A DNA stretch of 64,000 nucleotides, taken from contig CM028334.1 in assembly GCA_016647705.1 (NCBI GenBank), positions 15,608,402 through 15,672,401 on the forward strand. The letters are read 5' to 3'. The stretch's first letter is position 1. Every line of letters starts with the position of its first letter. This document shows, one piece after another, positions 36,295 to 46,816 of the stretch. Source of the DNA: Eucommia ulmoides (lineage: Eukaryota; Streptophyta; Magnoliopsida; Garryales; Eucommiaceae). Made by a program: the position numbers and the translations under genes. The notes below the pieces were generated by a model, which had not been told where the DNA came from, ran no database searches, and worked only from the letters and a program-made list of their open reading frames with translations.

Positions 36295-37873
36295 AAAAAG
36301 GGGGAAAAAAAAAGGGGAAATTGCAGAAACTACCCCAGGAAAATCCAAAACACATCTCGTGGTCGCCGAACGGTTCAGAAACAGGTGAAGTTTCAATCGG
36401 TTATTAATTTTCGTTAAATTAAATTGTATTTTGCATTACAAATCCTAAAATCGTAATAATTTCGTAACGATTAAGTAACGATTAAGTAATTGTAAGTACG
36501 TGGTACATAAAATAGTAACGATTCGGAATATAGGGTATGTATTGTATGATTAGGATGTTTTAGATAAGAGATTAATCTAGGCTCTGTCACTGTTAGGTTC
36601 GCAGGCACCGACGTCCAGATAAAGTATGATCAGTGTCAGTTTTGCAAAACAGATATCGAGGTGAGTGTACTGTCTTCTTACCAAACTGTTTTTCTATGTA
36701 TATACATGATGAAATATGTGTTTACTTAAATTGTATGAATTTATAAATGATATGGATCAAGCAGGATTTGGGTGAGTTGGTAAACTGGGTTTTTGAGAGA
36801 TTTCGATGGTTTCCAGTATGAAATTGAAAATGAATTTTTGTTGAAATTGGTAAAATCAAACGGTGTTTTTTAAAAGGAAATAGAAAACAATTGTTTTCCT
36901 AAAAATGTCTGGTTTTCAAAAGGAAAATAAAGGGTGGAAAAATAGTTTTGAAAGAATCAGATATTTTTTCTAAAAAGAAAAGTATGAAATATGCTGTTGG
37001 ACTTAAAAAGTTGGTTTTGAGGAAAAGAGATAGATGTGGTGATTTGACGATATTTATTGAGCTATGATTTGATGATGTTGTAGTTGATTTGACGATGCCC
37101 TAGTATTTATCCGTTTTGGTAGAGTGAGATTATCCGCTTCGGCGGAGTGATGTTATCCGCTACGGCGGAGTGATGTTTATCTGCTTCGGCAGAGTGATGT
37201 TAAACGTTTATACTGCGCAGTGATTATCCGCTTCGGCGGAGTGATGGGTGTTCGTAGGAAGGCATATCCTACGGATGGTACGGTACCGTTGCAAACTCCC
37301 GATCGTGAGGTTAAAACGATCACTAGGGCTGGCCAGTGTGTGTGTGTTGGAGGTGTGTGTTTGAGATTGGTGCTTGAGACGTGGTGTTTTACGTATATTG
37401 GTTGATTTGTTATTATTTATTATGATAATTGGTATGATTTTATACTAGATGGATTTGGATGGAACCTATTTCTATCACTTTATTTTCATTGCTTATATGC
37501 TTATGCTTGATCCATACTTAATTGTGAAAATATGTAGAACATATTAATATTTGAAAAAAAATGTTTTACTAAGAAGGCAGTACACTCGCAGGTGCAGCAG
37601 CTAAGAGTCGGTCCCCTACTGGCACTAGGTAGAGCTACGTGATGGAGTCATATAGGCGGTTGAGAGGAGCTGTCAAAGGCGAACCTATAAAAGGTTCATC
37701 GATAAATACTTTTAGTTAATATCAATTTTGGGACAGGTGTGTCCCCCATTGTAGATGTTTGTATTATACAGTAGGTGTATATTGTTATTCGTTTTGGTTA
37801 TTTGGGTATTGGTGATGTCATGTTGTAGTCACGCCAGCCTCGGAATGACGGGTGTCCGGGACGGGTTGTGACA
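35214..37873 (+). mobile_element. Solo LTR, copy C (2660 bp)
   Basis: It starts TGTAAGACCTCG (35214) and ends GGGTTGTGACA (37873), between perfect 5-bp target duplications TTACC (35209-35213 and 37874-37878). It is the same length as copy A and contains the same landmarks: GC-rich promoter-like block (35565-36230), long poly-A (36249-36300), inverted motif pair (36660-36682 and 37569-37592), hairpin minisatellite (37108-37247), and the 3' block with gtcacgcc and cgggacggg. No coding region or primer site is present. It is inserted in the Helitron-like DNA. Confidence 0.85.
37108..37247 (+). repeat. Hairpin minisatellite in LTR copy C (23 bp)
   Basis: About five units of tatccgcttcggcggagtga (starts 37108, 37131, 37154, 37178 and 37225), each with the self-complementary core CCGCttcgGCGG or a compensated variant (ctgcttcggcag, ccgctacggcgg). 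A decayed unit fills 37202-37224. Confidence 0.8.
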
Positions 37874-38115
37874 TTACCTCTCTAATTGCAGATGTATAAC
37901 TCCTCAAAAAAAATATTACAGGCCTAAAAATCTATTTGGAAATAGGACGTAAAAGGCAGTTAACCCTCTTAGTCATTATTTAAAAAATCACAAATCTGAA
38001 TAGTTAGATTAAACGAAAGGAAATGCGAGAATTGCATGATTTTCTATCCAAGAATTTGAACAACGATATCAAGTTCAATGAATTCAACTGTACACGCAGA
38101 TACAAATTCAAATAG

Positions 38116-38633
38116 ATTACGAAGTATTGCTGAATTTAGAATGGATTACAAAACAGTGCTGCTTAAAATTGAAGAAAAAAAAAAGAAGTAAAAAACCAGA
38201 GAATTTCCTATTTTACATTAAGAATATAAAAAAATAAAAACCAAATGATGGAAAAATTAGAGATCCATACCTCTTTTGGAGTGCATTTGATGAAATGTCA
38301 CTGAACAAAAAGAAAAAAGATTAAACCTTCTATGAGATCCATACCTGCTTACAATTGGGTCAACTTCTTGCAATTCAAAGGAAAATTTAAACAAATCACC
38401 TTAATCTGCCCTTAGGTATTAGGGATTTCAAGAAACACTACTGAATTCAGGCTGGATTACAAAACATTGTTGCTTAAAATTGAACAAAAACAATAAAAAA
38501 CCAAAGAATCGCCTATTTTACATTAAGAATATACAAAAATAAAAATTAAATGATGGAAAAATTAGAGATCCATACCTATTTTGGAGTGCATTTGTGGAAC
38601 TGTCACTAACCAAAAAGAAAAGAGATTAAAATT
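38116..38633. repeat. Direct duplication of about 210 bp
   Basis: Copies at 38116-38330 and 38430-38633 share ggattacaaaaca-tg-tgcttaaaattgaa, cctattttacattaagaat and aaaattagagatccatacct. They lie in the second Helitron-like unit. Confidence 0.75.
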
Positions 38634-39912
38634 GATATAATTTTATATTTATACAACATTCTATATCTGTTTTATTTAAAATCAACAATAATTAACATTT
38701 AAATACCATCACCAACAAACAACATATATTGCAAATACAACATAATCAGTATTCAATAACACAAATATTCGGCTATTAAAATAAGACTACAATTAAGAAT
38801 GAGGTAAACCAAACAAAATCAAAGCAATAAATGTGTATTGCATATCCAATTCTTATTACTTCAATACTCCATATCCCATACATGAAATAAAATAATTAAT
38901 AATTAATAATTCAAAAATCAAAACATAGTTCCACAAAAAAATGTGTATCGTTTGTCTATTTGAGTTTGGCAATTAGAAGCGCTCCTCGTAAAATTGTTTG
39001 GAACAGAAACACTAACTATATAACGGCTAAAAAAAATGTAAATGATTTTTTCATTGACTTAAAATGATGCGGCAATGATCGTAAATGCACACAATATCCA
39101 CAAAATAATTCAATTCGCACAATTTAATTAAAAAAAATAGATAATTGATGAACATGAACATGCATGCACGCACATTACCTCTAATGAACAACACTTTAAG
39201 TTAATCATTACCCAATAGTGTAGTGATCGCAATTGACCTAACAGTTTTCGTCAGATGAGCCCAAATAGCTGAAGAGCTTTGTAACTAACAATGCAGACAT
39301 TAGCGAATATTGTTGAATGCTTACCCACTATAATAAGTTTCATTGTCATTCTTACATCTTTCGCCACAGTTTGGTTACCATTCTTCTACTCTTCATTCCC
39401 TATTTTCAAATTAACAATAAAAAGAACGGTTTAGTCTTTTACAAAACAAAAAAGTCAAGAACAATTGAGCAACTAAGAGGGAAAAAAACTGAAATTTAAA
39501 AAAAAAAAAAAAAACTTTCGGAAGCATAGGTGTTTGGGTGCAGTATTTTTAAATAGGTCATTCAATAACCAAAGTTACCTTTTCGTTCAAGAATGTCTAA
39601 ACAACCTTTAAGCACCAAACGCTTCTTTAGCACGAACAAAAAATCTTCAACAACACATCAGAGGCAAATTAAAAATGAGATATGAAATCTAAAAATTGTA
39701 TAAAAAAAATTGATATAATCTCATCCCCTCTGTTAATACAACATTACACATCTGTTTTATTAAAATATCAACAATAATTAACATTTAAATATCATCACTA
39801 ACAGACAAAATATATTACAAATACAGCACATGATTGTATCCAATAACACATTTATTCGGCTATTAAAGTAATATCATAGTGTTAAACCGAAATAAAATCA
39901 AAGCAATAATAC
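38632..39912. repeat. Direct duplication of about 205 bp, offset 1075 bp
   Basis: Copies at 38632-38835 and 39707-39912 share aattgatataat, atcaacaataattaacattt and aacaca-ttattcggctatt. It is nested with the preceding duplication and points to repeated internal copying. Confidence 0.75.
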
Positions 39913-41559
39913 TTACTGCCGGACTTCAAAGCTACATTTCTCATATGCAATTAAATTAATAATTCAAAAATCAAAACATAGTTGGTAATGATTAACCTTT
40001 AAAAAAATAAAGAACTAAAAATAGAAATAGAAAATTAAAAAAATAAACAAATAGAAACAAATTTAAAATGGGAAACAAACTCACATTACCGAGAAGTGGT
40101 GGAGCTTACAGAAGCGAATCTTCGCTTTACAACATAGATCTGGCCTGCTCTGCCAGTCCAGATCATTGTTTCTGACTATCACCGGCACCATCATCCTTCC
40201 AAGCATCACCGTCATTTCTGTGCGCCAATGCAATTCGTTCTACGCCAATGCGAAGAGTTTTGATGAAGCTCGAGACCTCAGCAGCCGTCTTTAGCATCAT
40301 CACATGTGCGATAAATTACCATTTTCTGTATAAAATTATAATGAGAATATCGGAATGCAATGGGATGATTAGGAAATTTTATGTATTCCAATTGAAACAT
40401 GTGGACCAAAGTGAAATGTTAATTAAACTTCAAGGGTATAAAGTGTCAAAATCCCTTTCAAATTCATCAATTGTTTAAGCATAAAAGTTATACAATCTTG
40501 AAGCAGGAGATCCACTACCAGTACACAGATCCACTAAGTACACAATATCTCTCCCTTCCTCATCTCGTAATGAATCGATGCTAATGACCATAGATTAGAT
40601 ATCATGACCAATATCAACTTCGAGCGTTAGATGTGGAGAGAGAGAAAAAAAAATAGATAATAGAGAGTAAAGGTCAAAAAATTAGATCCGAGCATATGGA
40701 TGGTGACCGCTAGATTTGTATGTTGAGCTATGATTTGTCTTTAGAGGGAGAAAACCAGAGGAGGAGTGAGAGAGAGAGATGAACCTATGGGTGCGGAAGG
40801 ATGACGACTAGAAACAGAGAGAAGCTACCTCCGGAGCGAACGTTGTCGGTCATCATTAACTGAGCCGACGACGACTGCTCAGTTGAACTCTAGTTGTAGC
40901 AGCGACGGCGATTAGAGAAGTCGACGATCTGTGAGCTGATAATGACAGCGGTGATGCGATGGACAAATCATGTCAATGGCGACAGCCAGGTGAAAATGGT
41001 GTGGGAATTGCGGTGGTGACGGGGACGGCCTCCAAAGCGGAGACGATGAGATACCAGATCGGTAGTTTAGGAGCGACAGAGAAAAGCGAGAGCCTAGAAG
41101 TGAGAAAGAGAATAAGGAGGATGATTTGGGATATGGGAGCCTGGGAGTGAGTGAGAGACAAGCGAGAGCCAGCAATGGAGATTGTTTGGGTAGTTTGATA
41201 TGCACCGTGGGATGGAGATGGATCTAATGGACCAAAATGTCTCTTCGTGACATTAAATCTCAGCCCTTGGATTTCAGATCCAAGGGCCCAAGATGTCTCC
41301 CTCCAAAAATGTCTTTTAGACATTTTCAAATTAGGTTCTAATTTGTATTTTATATATATATTGTCAATTGGATTTCAGTTAACCTATAAAAATAAAAATA
41401 TATATTATATATAGTTTAAAATGGACAAAATAACCTATATCCTTGCTTGAAGATCTGAACTCAAAAATTGGATTTCGGTTAACCTATAAAAATAAAAATC
41501 AAGAAAGAAAATGGATGAACATGTTTGCATTTATGAATTTCTTGGAAAAGATTAGTTAT

Positions 41560-42275
41560 GGATTCCAGTATGTTGAGTTAAAGTTTCTATCTAGGGGAAT
41601 TTGAATAGTTTTGTATGAATTATGCCTTGAGACTTTAAGATTTTGTTAATTGGATTACTTGTTTCGATCATTTGTATTTCTTTATGCGTATTTGCTAATT
41701 CATGAGAAAGGTAAATTAGATATCATAGATGTGTAAGATTAGGCATTCAAGAGGTGATAATCTTGCATATTGAGAACGGAGAAATACAACCCTTATTAAA
41801 TTGAGTGCGAGAGACTAATATAATTTAGGTAGCTATTTGATGGGCGAGAATTAAAGATTGGATAATTAGTTGAGTTGAATAGAGATATTAATTCGAATAA
41901 TTATACAAATTATCTTATTCAGCAAATGAGACGTGGAAGTAAGGTTAATTTAGACATTCATGGTTAATGATTGGGCATGAATGTAATTAACAATTTTGAA
42001 TTCGATTAACATCGTTTAGCAAAGTGATGTCAAATCCCCCCACCCCCCCAGAACAATTGTGCATAGGAAGTTCATATTTTATTTTGCTTTTGCTTTTATT
42101 TTTGTTTTAGTTTTATTTTTACAACCCTTAAATTTGGACGCCTAAATAAAGTTAGATTACGATAATTGCGGTACTTAGCGACAATTTAAACTAATCTCTG
42201 TGGATATAATACTCTACTTATTCTATACTATTAAAACTTGATCCATACACTTGTGGTGTAGCAAAACAAATCGCT
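41560..42275 (+). mobile_element. Truncated Ty3/Gypsy LTR, 3' part
   Basis: Non-coding DNA ending in ctctgtggatataatactc... and gatccatacacttgtggt, words typical of the 3' end of Athila-type LTRs (compare gtgcacttgcgag at 49-60). Instead of a primer site it runs at about 42276 into the G-rich array, which marks a break. Confidence 0.45.
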
Positions 42276-43450
42276 ACCAACGGGTAGAGTAGATGAAGGG
42301 GTAGGCGGAGGGGTTGGAAGAGGAGTGGTAGGATAGATGTAGGGGCAGGGGTAGAAAGGTTAGGGAAGGGGGTAGGGTAGGTGAAGAGGTAGGGGTAAGG
42401 GAGGGGTCAAGGGGTGGATGAGGTAAGGGAGGGGGTAGGAGTTGAGTATGGGGTAGGCAGAAGGGTTGGGGAAGGCGGTCGAAGGAGGTGGGGGTAGGGT
42501 AGGTAAAGAAGGTAGTCGAAGGGGTTGGAAGAGGTGTGGGTAGGGTAGGGGTAGGAAGAGGGTGGGGGGTAAAGGAGGGGCAGGAGACATGTGAAGGGGC
42601 AGGGGTAAGGGCAGGGGCAAGGTAAGGGGGGTAGGGTATAGGGTGCAAGAGAAAGGTAGTAGGGGGTAGAGTAGGAGGTAGGGGGAAGGGGGTAGGCGGA
42701 AAGGTTGGAAGAGATGTGGATAGGGGGTAGGGGTAGGAAGATGGGAAGGCACAAAGGGTAAGGGTAGTGATAGGGGTAAGAGAGGGGCAAGGTATGGTAG
42801 GGGAGGGTAGAAGGAGGGGACAGGCAAAAGAGTAGGGTTGGAGGTGGGATTAGGGGAGAGGGTATGGTAGGGGGTAGGGTAGATGGTGACGGGGAACGGG
42901 GGTGGAGTAGGGGTAGAAATATGGGGTCGGTTAGGGCAAGGAAGGTTGCGGTGGAGTTGGGGTAAGGGGTAAGGGAAGGTAGGGAAGGAGTTAGGAGTAG
43001 GGGAATGGTGGGTAGGGAAGAGTGGGTAAGGGGTAGGGGAAGGTAGGGTAGGGTCGGGGGAGGTGGAGAGTAGGAGAAGGTAGGGTGGTGGTTAGAAGTA
43101 GGGGAATGGTGGGTAGGGATGAGGGATGGGGAGGTGGGGGGTAGGGGTAGGGGTAGGGGAACAGGAGAGGCGGGGGAGGTAGGGTGGGGGTTAGGAGTAG
43201 GGGAAGAGTGGATAGGGGGAAGGGTTAGGGGGTAGAGAGAGGAAAGGTGAAGGTAGGGCAAGGGACAGAGGGTGGGGCGAGAGACGTGGGGAAGAGTAGG
43301 GGGGTAGGGGAAGGAGGTGGGGTGGGGATAGGGGTGGAGGTAGGGGGAGGTTAGGGGTTAAGGGTTAGGATTAGGGGAATTTAGGGTGTAGGTTAGGGGG
43401 ATGGGGTGGAGAGGAGTAGGAGGTTGGGAGGGTAGGGGTTGGGGGATTTG
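42276..43450 (+). repeat. G-rich degenerate telomere-like array 2 (1.17 kb)
   Basis: Continuous ggggtagg/gggtaagg/ggggaagg variants, always G-rich on the plus strand. Near 43340-43400 it contains ttaggggttaagggttagga-like words close to the plant telomere unit TTTAGGG. The long proline-rich antisense ORFs (up to 284 codons) come from this simple repeat and are not genes. Confidence 0.85.
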
Positions 43451-44440
43451 GCTACCATTTGTATTCATTTCAAAATAAGTGTTCGAAATTAGAGCTTAAA
43501 TAAGTGTATCAAGATTTTATCAGAAAAATAAGAGTCAGAAAAATAGTGTTAAAGAATGTCTGTAAAACAACAATGACTAATTTCGTGACATTTTCTCACA
43601 ATTAGCAGCTCATTATATCTCTCCAATTTGTTAACTGATTGACTTACTGCTCCATATATCTACCCTATTAAAGTTCATTATTTTATACAACATTTATGTT
43701 GTACTTCTATTTTCGATTTTACACCTTGCATATGCCATCTACACTGGATATTAAAAAATAAACTTGATAAAGCTTTTTTTTTTTTGTAAATTAGGCAGAT
43801 GATCAGCTGCTAAGATGTGATATTATTACTTTCGTTTTATTTTTTCCAGGTAATTAACTCCAGTCGATTGATAAAATAACTGCTTTCGAAAATGTTAACC
43901 TTGATAATCATTTCATATTTTTGTGCAGCTAACTAACGAATTGAAGGAAACGATTTGTAAATTTTAGATTCTTTGGGTACTTCCTAATTGGCCGAGACAC
44001 AGTTGTCTCTCTCCAAAAATTCTGAATTGTGCTGGAGAGAATTCATATTTATATGAATAGTGGATTATAAATAGATCTAATAATTTCCTGTTATTTTTTT
44101 ATTAGATGTCCATGGTGGTTTCATGCCAATCTATTAATCACTTAGTCGTACTCAGAGCAATAAAGTTCAGTTTCAATAGCACTGGGTGTTGTGATTCATT
44201 AGCCCAAGTTATTTTTTATTTTTTAAGTCATCAATTCTACGCCTATTGGAATATGGTAATGTAATAGGGTGTATTTAGTCTTGATTATTAGTTTTCATTG
44301 ACGTATAATTGTTTGTCATTTTTTATGTTAAAATGAAATAAGTGAAGATCTCAGTTGTTTATTATTATTATTGAATTATTGATTATTGATATTCAACTGT
44401 TAGTTATCATTCATGGTGTCGAATGAAATAGGTTCAAAAT
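43451..44440. other. Intergenic, no recognised feature
   Basis: AT-rich DNA between the G-rich array and the Copia remnant. Confidence 0.5.
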
Positions 44441-44444
44441 GTTG

Positions 44445-45960
44445 TATATACAACGGAGGTTATGTCGCTCCAACACTTTATTTATGTACCCAGATTGGAA
44501 TAAACCAAGCATCTTTTTAGATCTATAGCTATAGACTTTTATACCCAATCTATAGGGCGCTTCTCCCAATTTTTTTATGGAGAAAGTCTAAAAAAATCAT
44601 ACTTTTGTAGTTGGCAATATTCATATATCATTTCCAATCAATAGAATATCGTTGAAGAACAACATTAGGAAACGTATAGCCTTTCCATCAATTTTCTTGT
44701 GCAAACACAGATCATCATGTTTTGGAAGTAACCAAACAATTTGACTCTCTCATTAAAATGGATGTTTTAACTCCTAGAAGTTTGCTTAAGTCCACAATTT
44801 ACACATCTCCGGCTTTCGCCTTTGGCTACGAAGCCCTCTAGTTGATAAATATAAATCACTTCCTTTTATGTTTCCATTGAGGAAATAGGTCTTTAGATCT
44901 ATCTACTAGATTTCATAGTCATAGTATGCAACTATAGCTAGTAATTTTTTATATACTTTAACATGGCGAATGACGAAAAAGTTCTCATCATAGTCAACTT
45001 CTTGATACAGAGTATATCCTTTAGCCACTAGTCTTGCCTTGAATGTCCACTTTACCATCTGAGTCTAATTTTCTTTTAAAGATTTATTTAAATCCTATGG
45101 GAACGATTCTCTCAAGTGGATCCACAAGAGTCCGGACTTGATTAGCGTATACGGAATCCATTTCAAATTTCATCGCTATTTGCCACTTCTCATTATCGAT
45201 GTCTAAGATTGTCTTCTCATAGTTATCATGATCATTACCTACCACTAGAAGTAGCTTATCTATATCTTTTTGTGCAAGATATCCCATATACTTATCAAGA
45301 AGAATAAATGTTCGACTAGATCTACAAGGAACTTGTGTATTGGATGCATTTCCTATGGTCGGTTTCACATTTGTAGTTTGCTCAGCTTACTCGGTGTCCA
45401 ATATCTCTGCTAAGTCTATTTTTTCCCTGTTTTGGATTCTTTGAGAAACTATTCCTCTAGGAATTTTGTATTTCCAGCAACAAATATTATTTGTTCCTTT
45501 GAGTGATAGAAGAAATATCAAGCGATTTCCCTAGGATATTCCACAAATCTACGAATGTGAATCTTAGATTCCAATTTTTTAGCATCAAGTCTTTTGACAT
45601 GACCTCGACATCTCCAACCCTAACATATTTAAGATTCTGTTTTTGTCATTTCCACATCTCATGAGGTGTAACTAACATGGACTTAATTGGTACCTTGTTC
45701 AACAAATGAGCTCTAGTCATTGAGACATCCCAAAATGAAATAGGTAAATTGGTAGGACTTATCATCGATCTGACTATATTTAATAGGGTTCAATTTTTGT
45801 TTTTCGATATACCATTTAATTGTGGAGTAGCAGAAGGAGTCTACTGTGGAAGTATATCATTAAGTTTGGGATAGTTCAGAAACTCTGAGAATAAGTATTC
45901 GCCATCTCGATCTGATCGGAGTGCCTTAATATTCTTCTTAGTTTGCTTATCTACTTTAGG
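44445..45960 (-). pseudogene. Ty1/Copia pol remnant (integrase and reverse transcriptase)
   Basis: On the minus strand, 45930-45500 gives the C-terminal part of the integrase core (IKALRSDRDGEYLFSEFL, stop, TPSATPQLNGIS, LNKVPIKSMLVTPHEMW). The segment 45368-45084 gives the linker (DKYMGYLAQ, ISDID-like EKWQIAMKFEMDS). From there to 44445 it gives RT pieces in shifting frames (IFKRKLDSDGKVDIQ, VDYDENFFV, YYDYEI, FNDILLIGND, LGEAPYRLGIKVYS). The element once copied RNA to cDNA and integrated it. Several stops and frameshifts break it, and the catalytic YVDD motif reads FFND, with the first Asp lost (about 44648-44659). Protease, gag, RNase H and LTRs are not seen. Confidence 0.85.
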
Positions 45961-46056
45961 GTTTTTTATGTGTCTAAATTAAATTTACAAGGATCAAAGT
46001 GAGATAATGGTCAAAATTTAAGGGTGCAAAGTGTTACAATAAATAAATTTATTTGA

Positions 46057-46634
46057 GCCCCGTTTGGTAACCGTTTCCATTTTAGAAATTCCCATATCAT
46101 TCCCAGATTTTTTGGAATTCTGTTTGGGAACAATGTTTGGTAATTTTTGTTCACGTTCCTATTCCATTCCCATTTGAGGATTGTGTCAACTTTTTTCTTA
46201 AGAAATGAGAAACAAAAAAAAATTATTTCTCATTATTTTCATTCCATTCCTAAAACCATTTTGTCACTGTTCATCCGTCAGCCATCTCCGGCGACCGTCG
46301 CCGGTCACCTCCAGCATCGTTGGCCGCCCACTGTCCGGCCACCACCGTCGGCAACTTTCTAGCCACCTTCTAGCACCCGGCCATCGCCAGCCGTCCGGTC
46401 ACCGTCACCCACCCACCGCTACCGTCCGGCCGCCGCCTGCATGCCGTCCGGCCAAAACAAAAAAAAATCTCAAAAAAAAAAATAGTTTTAAGATAAAATC
46501 GTTACTAAACGCGATTCTGTTCTCCAAAAAAAAAAATTATTACCAAACGCGATTTTACTCTAAAAAAGGAAATAAAATTTTTATCCCATCCCGTTCCACT
46601 ACTGGGAAGAAAAGAGAAACGGTTACCAGCGCCC
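46057..46634. mobile_element. hAT-like MITE with GC-rich cargo upstream of ARPC5
   Basis: The terminal repeats gccccgtttggtaaccgttt (46057) and, inverted, gggcgctggtaaccgttt (46634) define a 578-bp element. The gtttggtaac end type is common in plant hAT MITEs. The flanks ttatttga and ttgattta are not a clear 8-bp duplication. The interior has a proline-codon-like GC-rich block (46255-46450, ccgtccggcc repeats), which is unlike the AT-rich surroundings and may be a captured gene piece. It ends about 180 bp before the ARPC5 start codon, so it lies in the promoter or leader. Confidence 0.6.
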
Positions 46635-46743
46635 TTGATTTATAGATACCTAACTACTCTTTCTTTCATAAACTTGTTGAAAATTATCAAAAACTACTAG
46701 TACACTTCTGGCTCTCACTTCGTGAGAGGATCCGTGCCTTCGT

Positions 46744-46773
46744 GGTGCAGCCAATAGATCTATAGGCTGCACC
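46744..46773. promoter_or_regulatory. 30-bp palindrome upstream of ARPC5
   Basis: Arms ggtgcagcc and ggctgcacc flank a centre with tagatcta. Of the 15 base pairs in the palindrome only one (46753/46764) fails. It ends 43 bases before the ATG, so it could be a hairpin in the leader RNA or a dimeric factor site. It also includes ccaat. No function is known to me. Confidence 0.5.
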
Positions 46774-46816
46774 CCAGAAATTCCCAGCGAAAGCTCAAGG
46801 AGATCGCGGAGGACAA

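Larger units (their letters stand above)
34950..41340 (-). mobile_element. Second Helitron-like copy, interrupted by solo LTR C
   Basis: The word aacattaacaaacacgaccaa (31673, in unit one) recurs at 34953. The 5'-type block at 34805-34900 recurs at 41203-41300, so a second related unit appears to lie next to the first in the same orientation. Without solo LTR C it is about 3.7 kb, similar to the first unit. Its own hairpin terminus is missing at 34950. A GC-rich, exon-free block (40100-41330) holds short ORFs without known domains. Tandem insertion or partial duplication would both explain this. Confidence 0.4.

Noticed and set aside
37220..37405. ORF sharing DREVKTITR-GQCV and VCLRLVL with an ORF at 9229-9450
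   Set aside because: The shared peptide follows from LTR nucleotide homology; the frame is not kept in copy B and has no start context.
42222..42250. tctatactattaaaactt, like some Helitron 5' ends
   Set aside because: It lies in sequence that fits the 3' part of an Athila-type LTR, and no paired 3' end in the same orientation follows.
42407..43261. Long minus-strand ORF (284 codons) rich in Pro, Ser and Leu
   Set aside because: It lies wholly in the G-rich array; overlapping frames are all open because the repeat lacks stop codons on that strand.
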